From Mycobacterium sp. 852002-50816_SCH5313054-b (GTDB taxonomy: Bacteria > Actinomycetota > Actinomycetes > Mycobacteriales > Mycobacteriaceae): a DNA stretch of 64,000 nt. Positions 1 to 7,691 of this stretch are shown here, one piece after another. The notes below the pieces were generated by a model. It had not been told where the DNA came from. It saw only the letters and a program-made list of their open reading frames with translations, and made no database searches. The translations under genes were made by a program, and so were the position numbers. The stretch lies in assembly GCF_001667185.1 (NCBI RefSeq), contig NZ_LZIC01000097.1, positions 1 through 64,000 on the forward strand, given 5' to 3'. Numbering within the stretch: position 1 is the first letter of the stretch; the number at the start of each line of letters is the position of its first letter.

Positions 1-1
1 A

Positions 2-343
2 ACGACGGCGTGCCTGGTCACCCTCCCCACCCCCCCGCCGCCCCCGCACCCGCCCTCCGGCGACTGGAACGGCGGGTGGGCCGACTTCGCCGGCACCAAC
101 CTTCCGGGCGGGGCGGCGCGCGCCGACCCCGGTCCGTTCCTCAACGGCAACGGCCCCGAGCTGGCGAACGGGGATTCGCTGTCATTCGGCGACTACCGCT
201 GCCGCGCCGATCAATCGGGCCTGTTCTGTGTGAACTACGCCCATCAGTCGGCGGTGCGGTTCGCACCCGCCGGCATCCAGCCGTTCGGTTGCCTGAAGCC
301 GGTGCCGCCGCCCGACGGTGTCGGTACGGCTTTCAGCTGCTGA
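2..343 (+). CDS. C-terminal end of a small exported protein (start outside window)
   Basis: The frame is open from base 2 to a TGA at 341-343 and gives 113 visible residues. It begins ACLVTLPTPPPPP, which looks like the end of a hydrophobic signal region followed by a proline-rich linker. The body is polar and holds four cysteines in two groups (CRADQSGLFC and a C-terminal GCLKP...FSC), suggesting a disulfide-stabilised exported domain. The motif FGDYRCRADQSGLFCVNY resembles small secreted or lipoprotein-like mycobacterial proteins, but I cannot name the family. It is a true C-terminal fragment; the start lies upstream of the window. The overlapping frame 1 reading of the same DNA is a shadow. 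Confidence 0.6.
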   Translation, partial: TTACLVTLPTPPPPPHPPSGDWNGGWADFAGTNLPGGAARADPGPFLNGNGPELANGDSLSFGDYRCRADQSGLFCVNYAHQSAVRFAPAGIQPFGCLKPVPPPDGVGTAFSC

Positions 344-390
344 GCGGGCAATTTGCTGCACCCACGGTTTCGGCGTGGGACCATTTGCCG

Positions 391-1194
391 ATGAACGCCG
401 ACGATGCCGAAAAGCGCATCGCTGACCTGGAACGTCAGCTCGCCGAGCAAAAGCGCATCGCCGAGCTGGAACGTCAACTGGCCGAGGCCAGGGCGGCCGC
501 GGGACAGGATGCCGATTCCGACGATCGGGCACGCCAGTATGCACAGTCGTTGTGGGAGGGCTTGCGCTCCGGCGGTCCGGTGGGCCCCGGCGGGCCGTCC
601 GCGCCCGAAATGGCGCAGCATCGCGAGGCTTTCATGCAAGCCGCGGCCCGGGCGGGCCTTTCGCAGGACCAGATCGACAACATCTTCAAGCACGGCAGGG
701 CGACGTTCAAGGTGGGGCATTCGGTCGTGTATTCCGGGCAGGGCGCCATACCGGACGACGGCGCGGGCGCCGGCATCCGACAGCCACCCGGCTTTCCGCA
801 ACAGGTCGGCTCGAAGCGCCACGTCACGCGGGGCCGCCGGCGGCCGTGGGGCATGCGCGGGTGGCCGGACCGAATCGGGGCGATCATCGGGGCCCTCGGC
901 ATCTGCATCGGGGCCGCCGCGTCGTTGACCGCAACCATGCCGGCGAGCGCGATGTGGACGAGCCCCTTCGTGTGTGACAGCGGCTACCAGCTGGCGTACA
1001 ACACCACCAACTACAGCTACCAGCCCGGCCAGTCGGGAACCAGTGTGAGCTTCGAATGCGTCGGCGCCACCGGCTCTTACGAGCCCAGCTGGATCGCGAT
1101 CGACGCGCTGCAGACCATCCTGGCCACCGTGGTGCTGGGCGCCGCGGTGGGCCTCGGTTTCCTGATCTGGCGAAGCTTCCGCAGGCAGAGCTGA
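391..1194 (+). CDS. Coiled-coil membrane protein of unknown function
   Basis: The protein has 267 residues. The first 35 are a strongly heptad-like, charged stretch (EKRIADLERQLAEQKRIAELERQLAE) with an internal repeat of the IAELERQLAE type, so a coiled coil is likely. Residues about 35-120 are soluble and include AHREAFMQAAARAGLSQDQIDNIFKHG-like helical sequence. A hydrophobic segment follows at about 165-185, then a roughly 45-residue loop with two cysteines, and a second hydrophobic segment near the C-terminus (ILATVVLGAAVGLGFLIW) ending in Arg residues. I chose the ATG at 391 because the upstream part of the open frame is a shadow of the preceding exported protein. No clear Shine-Dalgarno site precedes it. 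Function unknown; it converges with the SDR at 1198. Confidence 0.65.
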   Translation: MNADDAEKRIADLERQLAEQKRIAELERQLAEARAAAGQDADSDDRARQYAQSLWEGLRSGGPVGPGGPSAPEMAQHREAFMQAAARAGLSQDQIDNIFKHGRATFKVGHSVVYSGQGAIPDDGAGAGIRQPPGFPQQVGSKRHVTRGRRRPWGMRGWPDRIGAIIGALGICIGAAASLTATMPASAMWTSPFVCDSGYQLAYNTTNYSYQPGQSGTSVSFECVGATGSYEPSWIAIDALQTILATVVLGAAVGLGFLIWRSFRRQS

Positions 1195-1197
1195 CGA

Positions 1198-2163
1198 TCA
1201 ACCGGGCCGGTTGGCGACGGCGGCGAACAGCTCGCTCATTTCATCGGCGGGCCCGCGCGGAACGGTGTAACCGGCTTCGTCGCGAATCTCCCCGAGGTGA
1301 TCGCGCACGTCCTCGATGGACAGCCCGGGACTGGAGAAACCCCTTGTCCTGCCGATGAAGAACCGTGCGACGTGCCCGGCGCCGGCCGTGTAGATCTCCC
1401 CGGAAACCGGACAGTCCCGATGGGTCAGGAAGGCGGCGACCGGAGCCACGAGTGCCGGATCGAGTTCCCGAAGGTATTGGCCGACAAGGTCGTCCAGCAC
1501 CGCCCGCGCCGCCGCCGCACCAGGCCGCCCGGCGCCTTGCAGGGATTGCTCGAGCATCCGCGTATAGGCGATCGGGGCGATGGCATTGACCTTGATGTCG
1601 TGGGCGGCCCCTTCGGCGGCCAGCACCCGGGTGAAGCCGATCAGCCCGGTCTTGGCCGCCCCGTAGTTGCTCATGCGTTCGGCGCCAAGGATTCCCGCGG
1701 CCGAGCAGGTGTTGAGTATCCGGCCGTAGCGGCGCTCACGCATCACCGCCCACGCGGGCCGCGTCACGTAGAACGCGCCCCTGAGGTGCACATCGATGAG
1801 CGGGTCGAGCCGGTCGGCGGTCATGTCCTCGAAGGGTGCGTCGCCGACGATTCCGGCGTTGTTGATGACGATGTCCACCCGACCCCAGGTGCGCACGGCG
1901 GCGTCGACGATCGCCTCTCCGCCAGCGGGACTCGTCACGCTGTGCGTGTCGGCGACGGCCTGGCCGCCGCCTTGACGGATCTCATCGACGACGGCGCGCG
2001 CCGCGGCACCGTCGGAGCCGTCCCCGGTCACCGAACCGCCGATGTCGTTGACGACGACGCGCGCGCCCCTGGCCGCCAGCAGCAGCGCATACTGCCGGCC
2101 CAATCCCCCGCCGGCGCCGGTGATCACGGCAACCTGGTCGTCGAACCGCAGATCTTTGCTCAC
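1198..2163 (-). CDS. Short-chain dehydrogenase/reductase, multifunctional-enzyme (HSD17B4) type
   Basis: The protein has 321 residues from a GTG start. It opens with a Rossmann motif (VITGAGGGLGRQYA), followed by NDIGGS, NNAG and the catalytic YGAAK. The sequence around VVVNDIGG and the DTHSV stretch is typical of SDRs related to the dehydrogenase part of peroxisomal multifunctional enzyme 2, which oxidises 3-hydroxyacyl-CoA. After the core there is a tail of about 70 residues (GLSIEDVRDHLGEIRDE) that is also present in the SDR at 15348. The GTG overlaps the TGA of the upstream P450 (GTGA), so the two genes are translationally coupled. Probable role: oxidation of a hydroxylated acyl or isoprenoid intermediate made by that P450. 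The substrate is not visible. Confidence 0.85.
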   Translation of the reverse strand: MSKDLRFDDQVAVITGAGGGLGRQYALLLAARGARVVVNDIGGSVTGDGSDGAAARAVVDEIRQGGGQAVADTHSVTSPAGGEAIVDAAVRTWGRVDIVINNAGIVGDAPFEDMTADRLDPLIDVHLRGAFYVTRPAWAVMRERRYGRILNTCSAAGILGAERMSNYGAAKTGLIGFTRVLAAEGAAHDIKVNAIAPIAYTRMLEQSLQGAGRPGAAAARAVLDDLVGQYLRELDPALVAPVAAFLTHRDCPVSGEIYTAGAGHVARFFIGRTRGFSSPGLSIEDVRDHLGEIRDEAGYTVPRGPADEMSELFAAVANRPG

Positions 2164-3392
2164 CAACTGACCGGCAACTCTTTCATGCCGTAGATGTTGG
2201 CGTCTTTGAAGCTCAGTTCGCCCGGCGTCACTGCTAACTTCAACCCGGGTAGCCGGCGCGCCAGAGTGGTGAACGCAACCTGCATTTCGACACGAGCCAG
2301 GTTCGCTCCGATGCATTGATGTACGCCGTACCCGAAGCCCAAGTGCCCGCGGGGGTTTCGGCCGGCCCGGAAGGATTCGGGATCGTCGACGAATTCGGGG
2401 TCCCAGTTTCCGGCGAGCAGGTTCATCATGACGAACTCCCCGGCGCGTATCAGCTGGCCAGCGATCAGCAGATCTTCGGTCGCCACGCGATCAACCTGGC
2501 TGTGCACGATGCTGAGGTAGCGCATCAGCTCTTCGACGATGTTCGCGACGACCACAGGGTCGTCGGTCTGTCCGAGCCGCTGGAACACCTCCGGATGTTC
2601 CAGCAGCGCAACGGTTCCCAAGGAAATCATGTTGGCGGTCGTTTCGTGGCCGGCCTGCATCATGATCACGCTGTTCATGGCCGCGGTGGCGTTGTCGAGT
2701 TGACCGATCGCCACATATTCGGTGACCAGGCGGCTGATCAAGTCGTCGCCGGGTTCGCGCGCCTTGCGTTCCACCAACTCCTCGATGTAAGCGTACATGG
2801 CCCCGAACGCCTGGCCCTTTTCCGCGTCGGTGGACTTCTGGTCAAGCCCCTTCGTCGTGTTGTGCTGGAAGAGCGCGAGGTCGTCGGGCGGCACCCCCAG
2901 CAGCAGCGCGATCACCATTGACGGCACCGGCAAGGCGAATTGACGCACCAAATCGGCCGGCGCACCGTTATCGATCATCTGGCCGAGATAGTGGTCGACC
3001 ATCTCCTGGATGTGCGGCCGCATCGATTCGCAACGCCGGAAGGTGAAGTTGGTGGTCATCATCCGCCGCAACCGTTGATGCTCGGGATCGTCGGTCCGCG
3101 CGAACATCACCGGGACCCTGTTCTCGTCGTCCTTCGGCATGATCGAGTCCGGAATGGTCTTCGCGGACAAGCGCGGATCGACCAGCGCCGCTCTGATGTC
3201 GCGGTAGCGGCTGACCACCCAGACCGGGTTGCCCTGGAACATCGCCCTTCGCAGCCCCGGTTGGTCCCGCCACTGCACGAACTCGGCCGGGGGCGCGAGC
3301 GGGCATCGCCCCGGCCGCGGGAGGGGCAGCACCGGAAGATCGGCATCAGGGCGGGAGTCGGCGGTTCCGAACGATTTGGAAGTTGTTGACAT
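2160..3392 (-). CDS. Cytochrome P450 monooxygenase
   Basis: The protein has 410 residues, the usual length of a soluble bacterial P450. It contains the I-helix oxygen-activation motif AGHETT (about residue 250), the EELMR form of the ExxR motif, and the heme-binding loop FGYGVHQCIG with the axial thiolate at Cys360. The N-terminal LPLPRPGRCPLAPPAEF and HQRLRR motifs are typical of class I P450s of the CYP105/CYP107 type. It needs a ferredoxin and a reductase, and none is encoded next to it. It is the first gene of a two-gene operon with the SDR at 1198 and is divergent from a TetR gene at 3485, which probably represses it. The substrate cannot be inferred. Confidence 0.93.
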   Translation of the reverse strand: MSTTSKSFGTADSRPDADLPVLPLPRPGRCPLAPPAEFVQWRDQPGLRRAMFQGNPVWVVSRYRDIRAALVDPRLSAKTIPDSIMPKDDENRVPVMFARTDDPEHQRLRRMMTTNFTFRRCESMRPHIQEMVDHYLGQMIDNGAPADLVRQFALPVPSMVIALLLGVPPDDLALFQHNTTKGLDQKSTDAEKGQAFGAMYAYIEELVERKAREPGDDLISRLVTEYVAIGQLDNATAAMNSVIMMQAGHETTANMISLGTVALLEHPEVFQRLGQTDDPVVVANIVEELMRYLSIVHSQVDRVATEDLLIAGQLIRAGEFVMMNLLAGNWDPEFVDDPESFRAGRNPRGHLGFGYGVHQCIGANLARVEMQVAFTTLARRLPGLKLAVTPGELSFKDANIYGMKELPVSW

Positions 3393-3422
3393 AAACCGCG
3401 TTTCCCATTAAGTGGCAGATGT

Positions 3423-3471
3423 CTGACAGTTGTAGAGCCTAAAGCCGGTCCGGGTGGCAGTCAACTGTCGG
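3423..3471. promoter_or_regulatory. Inverted repeat in the P450/TetR divergent promoter region
   Basis: The 92-base gap between the divergent P450 and TetR starts holds CTGACAGTTG (3423-3432) and CAACTGTCGG (3462-3471). These are inverted with respect to each other with one mismatch and lie 29 bases apart. The left arm also contains the small dyad TGTCTGACA. The arrangement fits a pair of half-operators or a looped site for the adjacent TetR protein. Seen in sequence; binding is inference. Confidence 0.4.
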
Positions 3472-3484
3472 TTAGGCTGTCGGC

Positions 3485-4114
3485 ATGTCCGGGGTTGAAG
3501 ACCGGCCATTGCGGGCGGACGCGGCGCGCAACGTCGAGCGCATACTGCGCGCGGCGCGGGACGTCTATGCCGAGTTCGGGCCCGACGCACCAGTGGAGGC
3601 CGTCGCGCGCCGGGCGGGCGTCGGTGAGCGAACCCTCTACCGCAGGTTTCCGGCGAAGGCCGACCTGGTTCGTGCCGCCCTCGATCAGAGCATCGCCGAG
3701 GACCTCACGCCGGTGATCGACAAAGCCCGGCGCGCCGAGGACCCGCTGCGCGGGCTCACCCAGCTGATCGAAGCGGCGATATCGCTGGGCGCCCGTGAAC
3801 ACAGCCTGCTGACCGCGGCCCGCCGGGCCGGGTCACTCACATCCGACATCTCGGTTTCGCTCAACGAGGCGCTCGGCGAGCTTGCCCGCGAGGGCCAGCG
3901 AGTCGGCAGCATCCGCGCAGACCTGGTCACCGACGACCTACCTCGCCTGATCGCGATGCTCTTCAGCGTGTTGGCGACCATGGATGCGGACTGCGACGGC
4001 TGGAGACGCTATGTCGCCCTCGTCGTCGATGCGGTATCGGTCAACGAGCGACAGCCGCTGCCTCCGGCCGCGCCGCTGCGCTATGAGGTCGGGCCGGATA
4101 GCTGGCCGCTGTAA
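3485..4114 (+). CDS. TetR/AcrR-family transcriptional regulator
   Basis: The protein has 209 residues. The N-terminal helix-turn-helix is clear (ILRAARDVYAEFG, then VEAVARRAGVGERTLYRRFPAKADLV). The C-terminal ligand-binding half is helical and not recognisable at family level beyond TetR, although the SLLTAARRAG region resembles TetR_C domains found in many actinobacteria. The gene is divergent from the P450-SDR operon with 92 bases between starts. The classical layout suggests a repressor of that operon and of itself. It converges with the SDR at 4121, six bases away. Confidence 0.9.
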   Translation: MSGVEDRPLRADAARNVERILRAARDVYAEFGPDAPVEAVARRAGVGERTLYRRFPAKADLVRAALDQSIAEDLTPVIDKARRAEDPLRGLTQLIEAAISLGAREHSLLTAARRAGSLTSDISVSLNEALGELAREGQRVGSIRADLVTDDLPRLIAMLFSVLATMDADCDGWRRYVALVVDAVSVNERQPLPPAAPLRYEVGPDSWPL

Positions 4115-4120
4115 GCGTTC

Positions 4121-4924
4121 TTAGTTGATGGTGACCCCGGCGTCGACCTTGAACTGCAGCCCCGTCACGTATCGGGACTCATCGGATAGCAAGAACAGCA
4201 CCGCGCTGCTGACGTCGGCCGGCTCCACAGCCGGGGTGGGCATCGCGTTGACGAAGATGGGAATCAGGTCGGACCGTTGCTCACCCAGAAGAGGCCCGAA
4301 CGACGGCGGAACCATCCCGGTGGGAACGCCGGTGGGAAGCACCGTGTTGACGCGCACGTTCTGGGCCGCCAATTCATTCGCCAAGGCCAGCGTCAACCCG
4401 ACGACGCCGTACTTCGCCGAGGTGTAGGGCGTCTGCAGCGGGAAGCCTTTGATGGCACCGGCAGAGCTGACGTTGACCAGGCTGCCACCACCCTGGTCGA
4501 GCAGGTGCGGTATCGCGGCCGCGCAGGTGTTCCAAACGCCGATGAGGTTCACGTCGACCACCGTGCGCCACTGATCGGCGGTCGTGGTGTCCCAGGACGC
4601 CACCGTGAGCACACCGGCGTTGGCGACCGCCCCGTCGAGACCTCCCAGCTCGCCCGCGCCCTCATCGACCGCACAGCGCAGTCGCGCTTCGTCGCGAACA
4701 TCGACGATGCGACTCACGCAGCGGCGGCCGAAATCCCGGACCAGTTCTGTCGTTTCGGCCAGGTCGCCTTCGGTGGCCAAGGGATACTCGATCTGCGGCA
4801 AGGATTGGCAGATGTCGACCAGGATGAGGTCCGCACCCTCCTCGGCTAGTCGTAGCGCATGACTGCGTCCCATGCCGCGGGCAGCACCGGTGATCAGAAA
4901 GCGTTTACCGGCAACGCGTCCCAC
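4121..4924 (-). CDS. Mycofactocin-coupled SDR family oxidoreductase
   Basis: The protein has 267 residues from a GTG start that directly abuts the stop of the upstream DapB-like gene. The Rossmann motif is GAARGMGRSHA and the catalytic region is SAGAIKG...YTSAK. Directly after the second strand it has the insertion VDICQSLPQIEYPLATEGDL plus AETTELVRDFGRR, the hallmark of SDRs that use a non-exchangeable NAD and pass electrons to the redox peptide cofactor mycofactocin (carveol-dehydrogenase-like). The likely reaction is oxidation of a secondary alcohol. It is the last gene of the minus-strand operon 6861-4121. The mycofactocin biosynthesis genes are not in this window. Confidence 0.88.
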   Translation of the reverse strand: MGRVAGKRFLITGAARGMGRSHALRLAEEGADLILVDICQSLPQIEYPLATEGDLAETTELVRDFGRRCVSRIVDVRDEARLRCAVDEGAGELGGLDGAVANAGVLTVASWDTTTADQWRTVVDVNLIGVWNTCAAAIPHLLDQGGGSLVNVSSAGAIKGFPLQTPYTSAKYGVVGLTLALANELAAQNVRVNTVLPTGVPTGMVPPSFGPLLGEQRSDLIPIFVNAMPTPAVEPADVSSAVLFLLSDESRYVTGLQFKVDAGVTIN

Positions 4925-6007
4925 CTACTGCTCGTTCCACATCAGGCCGCGCATCGTCGCGGACAGCGGGATGTCCTCCACGCCGATCAGTCCCTGGGGC
5001 GCGCGGCACACCCAGTCGACCGCGTTGACGACGCGACCCGCCGTGGAGATGCAGCCGGCGTCGGTGGCATCGAAAAGCGGGTGCGAAACATGGGTGTTGA
5101 TTTCCACCCGCGGTTCACCCTCCACGACGACACGATGAACGCCGGTGTGGCCCACGGGCGGGAATTCCCAGTCGGGGGCCGCGGCCTGGGTGAGCCTCGT
5201 GACGTGCTCGAGGGTGATCACCGGCTTGCCGTCGCGGACGCCCTCGGTGGCGAACCGCACCGCGGCCATCCCTCCCGGCTGCACCGTCATCATGGTGCAG
5301 TCGATGCGCTCGGGTGTGAACCAGCGTTCGATGCGCTGGCGCACGTCCTCGAGCTTGATGTCGAGATGGTCCGCCAAGCTGCGGACCTGGCCACCCCACA
5401 TCGCCACGATAACCCCGGGCAAGAACATCATCGGCGAGTCGTCGTCCGCCGTGGTTCCGAACCCCATTGCGGCGCCAGTGAATTCGGCGTCGTCGTAGTT
5501 TCCGTAGTCGAAAATCTCTTGCACGGTGATCGACTCGACCCGAGTGGTCAGGCTGGCCGCCGAGTGCACCAGCGTATCGCCGGAGAAACCGGGGTCGATG
5601 CCGTTGACGTACAGCGAGGTGTTGCCGGCCGCACAGGCGCGCTGCAGGGGCTCCCGCAACCAATCGTCGGCGTGGCGGGGCGTGACCAGCCAGACCATCG
5701 ACGTACCGACGACGTTGCTGCCCGCCGCGAGGAACTTGGCCATCTGTTCGATGGCTTCCATCGGCCGGGTTTCCCCCTGAGATGTGTACACCACGCAGTC
5801 GGCGCCGAGGGCCACGAGGGCGTCGATGTCGTCCGTGGCGATGATGCCGGTCGGCCGCTTTAGCCCGCAGAGCTCGGCGGCATCCCGGCCGATCTTCCCG
5901 GCGCCGGCGGCGTGCACGCCGACCAGTTCGAGGTCCGGCCTGCCGATGATGGCCCGCAACGAATGCCTTCCAACGTTTCCGGTGGAGAATTGGATCACTC
6001 TGCGCAT
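4925..6007 (-). CDS. DapB-like / diaminopentanoate-dehydrogenase-like NAD(P)-dependent protein (paralogue 1)
   Basis: The protein has 360 residues. The N-terminus is a Rossmann fold (VIQFSTGNVGRHSLRAI, then LELVGVHA), with DCVVYTSQGE and GSNVVGTS as in dihydrodipicolinate reductase-like proteins. The C-terminal half matches the fold annotated in databases as NAD(P)H-dependent amine dehydrogenase or 2,4-diaminopentanoate dehydrogenase C-terminal domain (NGIDPGFSGDTLVHSA). Mycobacteria carry many such paralogues and few have a known substrate. I chose ATG 6007 over GTG 6019 because AAAGGG lies 11 bases upstream of it. Two further paralogues occur at 7692 and 13665. It sits between two SDRs in one operon, suggesting one redox step of a shared pathway. 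Confidence 0.82.
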   Translation of the reverse strand: MRRVIQFSTGNVGRHSLRAIIGRPDLELVGVHAAGAGKIGRDAAELCGLKRPTGIIATDDIDALVALGADCVVYTSQGETRPMEAIEQMAKFLAAGSNVVGTSMVWLVTPRHADDWLREPLQRACAAGNTSLYVNGIDPGFSGDTLVHSAASLTTRVESITVQEIFDYGNYDDAEFTGAAMGFGTTADDDSPMMFLPGVIVAMWGGQVRSLADHLDIKLEDVRQRIERWFTPERIDCTMMTVQPGGMAAVRFATEGVRDGKPVITLEHVTRLTQAAAPDWEFPPVGHTGVHRVVVEGEPRVEINTHVSHPLFDATDAGCISTAGRVVNAVDWVCRAPQGLIGVEDIPLSATMRGLMWNEQ

Positions 6008-6072
6008 TGTTGCTCTCACCCTTTCAGCGATGACCGATGACCCATCATGACGCGTTCAATCGCAACGCAGGG

Positions 6073-6861
6073 TCAGTAGTCGGGAATGGGCAGCGGCGAA
6101 TTGTTGGAGTCGATGCCCCCGTCGACGTGGAAGGTCGCGTTGGTCGCGTAACAATCGCGCGTGCACAGATACACCGCGAGCCGCCCGAGATCCTCCACGT
6201 CGCCGAGTCGATGCAGCGGCGTCGCCTCTTGCATCTTCTCCAGCGACCCCGGCATCAAGTCCAGGCTGCCCCGCAGACCGTCGGTGGCGAACGAACCCAG
6301 GGCGATGGCGTTGACGCGAATCTTCGGAGCGAGTTCCTGCGCCATGGCGCGGGTGAGCGCTTCGAGGCCGCCCTTGGCGACGCAATAGGCGGTCAGCGCC
6401 CGGATGCCGAATCGCGCCGAGCCCGACGAGATGTTGATGATGGAACCGTGTCCGGCACTGAGCATGTGCGGCGCCGTGAGCTGACTCATGATGAAGGCCG
6501 AGGTCACACACCAGTCGAACGTGTGCCGGAAGTCTTCGTCGGTGATGTCCAAAAATCGCGCGTAGGTCGACCCACCGACGTTGTTGACGAGAATATCGAT
6601 GCGGCCGAAGCGATCCATGGCCGTGTTCACCACGCGTTCCCCGTCGGGACGCCTCATCGCGTCGGCGACGAGCGCCAGACCCTTGCCGCCCGCGGCCTCG
6701 ATACCCTCAATCGTGTCAACGATATCCGCCTCGGTGCGCGCGGTCCCCACGATCGTGGCTCCAGCCTCCGCCAAGACCCGGGCGATGCCTGCCCCGACAC
6801 CCTTCCCGGCGCCCGTGACGATCGCGACCTGTCCGTCCAACCGGAATTGCTCCAGTGCCAT
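6073..6861 (-). CDS. SDR family oxidoreductase
   Basis: The protein has 262 residues. It contains TGAGKGVGAGIARVLAEAGA, NNVGG, SSGSARFGIRALTAYCVAKGG (Ser, Tyr and Lys of the active site) and a C-terminal FHVDGG. I chose ATG 6861 because AAGGAG lies just upstream and the Rossmann motif begins about 15 residues in; the open frame above it is non-coding. It is the first gene of the operon 6861-4121 (SDR, DapB-like, mycofactocin SDR). Its promoter overlaps a palindrome, see 6899-6928. Substrate unknown. Confidence 0.88.
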   Translation of the reverse strand: MALEQFRLDGQVAIVTGAGKGVGAGIARVLAEAGATIVGTARTEADIVDTIEGIEAAGGKGLALVADAMRRPDGERVVNTAMDRFGRIDILVNNVGGSTYARFLDITDEDFRHTFDWCVTSAFIMSQLTAPHMLSAGHGSIINISSGSARFGIRALTAYCVAKGGLEALTRAMAQELAPKIRVNAIALGSFATDGLRGSLDLMPGSLEKMQEATPLHRLGDVEDLGRLAVYLCTRDCYATNATFHVDGGIDSNNSPLPIPDY

Positions 6862-6898
6862 GCCGGGCTCCTTCGATCGCGTGCGGTATGCGCCGTTC

Positions 6899-6928
6899 AA
6901 TCTAGGAATCTTGCTGACTAAAGTCAAC
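6899..6928 (-). promoter_or_regulatory. Promoter of the 6861 operon with overlapping palindromic operator (site A)
   Basis: On the minus strand a -35 TTGACT (6922-6927) is separated by exactly 17 bases from a -10 TAGATT (6899-6904). The -35 lies inside the palindrome CTGACTAAAGTCAA (6914-6927; core TGACTAAAGTCA is perfect, 6915-6926). The same motif occurs at 8876-8889 and 9028-9043, so a shared repressor is likely. The TetR gene at 7071 is the nearest candidate. Confidence 0.6.
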
Positions 6929-6980
6929 GACTTTGCGGGATCAGGATCTCTGGCGACCGGTGTGAGACAACAATGATCAA

Positions 6981-6990
6981 GTTGTACAAC
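6981..6990. promoter_or_regulatory. Perfect palindrome GTTGTACAAC upstream of a TetR gene
   Basis: A perfect 10-base dyad lies between the divergent SDR (6861) and TetR (7071) genes, about 20 bases before a CATAAT that could be the -10 of the TetR gene. It differs from the CTGACT-type site 55 bases to its left, so it may bind a second regulator or be the autoregulatory site. Confidence 0.35.
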
Positions 6991-7070
6991 CATTTCTGGC
7001 CGGAACACGGCATAATGGGCGGGTTAGCCTCGCAACTCTTACAAGAGTCGGGTCAACCGTGAGGAAAGAA

Positions 7071-7670
7071 ATGGCTGTGACGGATCGGCTGTCGGCTCGA
7101 GAAGCCAAGCGCCTGCAGACGAGGGAGCGTTTGATGGGCGCCGCGATCGCGGAGTTCGCCCGCGCCGGGATGGCCGAGGCCGACGTCAGTGCCATCGTGG
7201 CCGCAGCGGGAGTCGCCCACGGCACATTCTTCTTCCACTTCCCTACCAAGGAGCATGTGCTGCTGGAGTTGGAGCACCGCGAAGAGGAACGCATAGCCAA
7301 GCAGTTCGCACATTTCCTGAAGTCCAAGCACGATCTTGCGTCCGCATTGAACGAGGCGGTCCGCCTGGTGGTGGGATTGGAACGCAGACTGGGCGATCTG
7401 CTCTTCAATGACTTTCTGGCGCTGCACTTCTCCCAAACCCGCCCGCAGACCGAAGACGGCAGGGATCACCCCTTGATCGTTTTGGTCGCCCAGGAAATCG
7501 CGCTTGCCCAAGAGCGCGGCGAGGCGGATACGCAAGTGATTCCCATGAACAGCGCCGTGTTCTTCCTGCTGGGTCTCTACGCCCTGTTGATCACCACCAA
7601 CCACTGGCCGACCGGCCACGCCCTATTGGAAGACTACGTTGCAAGGACGTTGCGCAGTCTGAAGCCCTGA
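7071..7670 (+). CDS. TetR-family transcriptional regulator
   Basis: The protein has about 199 residues. The helix-turn-helix is RERLMGAAIAEFARAGMAEADVSAIVAAAGVAHGTFFFHFPTKEHVL. The FFFHFPTKEHVL wing is unusual for its run of three Phe but keeps the usual pattern. Start options are ATG 7071 and GTG 7077 (better spaced from GAGGAAAG); GTG 7059 is also in frame. It is divergent from the SDR operon and is flanked on both sides by genes whose promoters carry the CTGACTnnAGTCAG palindrome, so it is the likeliest regulator of that set. The C-terminal ligand domain has several Trp/Leu-rich helices consistent with a hydrophobic ligand; this is inference. Confidence 0.85.
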   Translation: MAVTDRLSAREAKRLQTRERLMGAAIAEFARAGMAEADVSAIVAAAGVAHGTFFFHFPTKEHVLLELEHREEERIAKQFAHFLKSKHDLASALNEAVRLVVGLERRLGDLLFNDFLALHFSQTRPQTEDGRDHPLIVLVAQEIALAQERGEADTQVIPMNSAVFFLLGLYALLITTNHWPTGHALLEDYVARTLRSLKP

Positions 7671-7691
7671 TTCCGCAACGCCTCAACGCTA

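Noticed and set aside
10-390. N-terminal extension of the 391 membrane protein in frame 1
   Set aside because: The translated extension is arginine/proline rich with no conserved motif and overlaps a better supported exported-protein C-terminus ending at 343.
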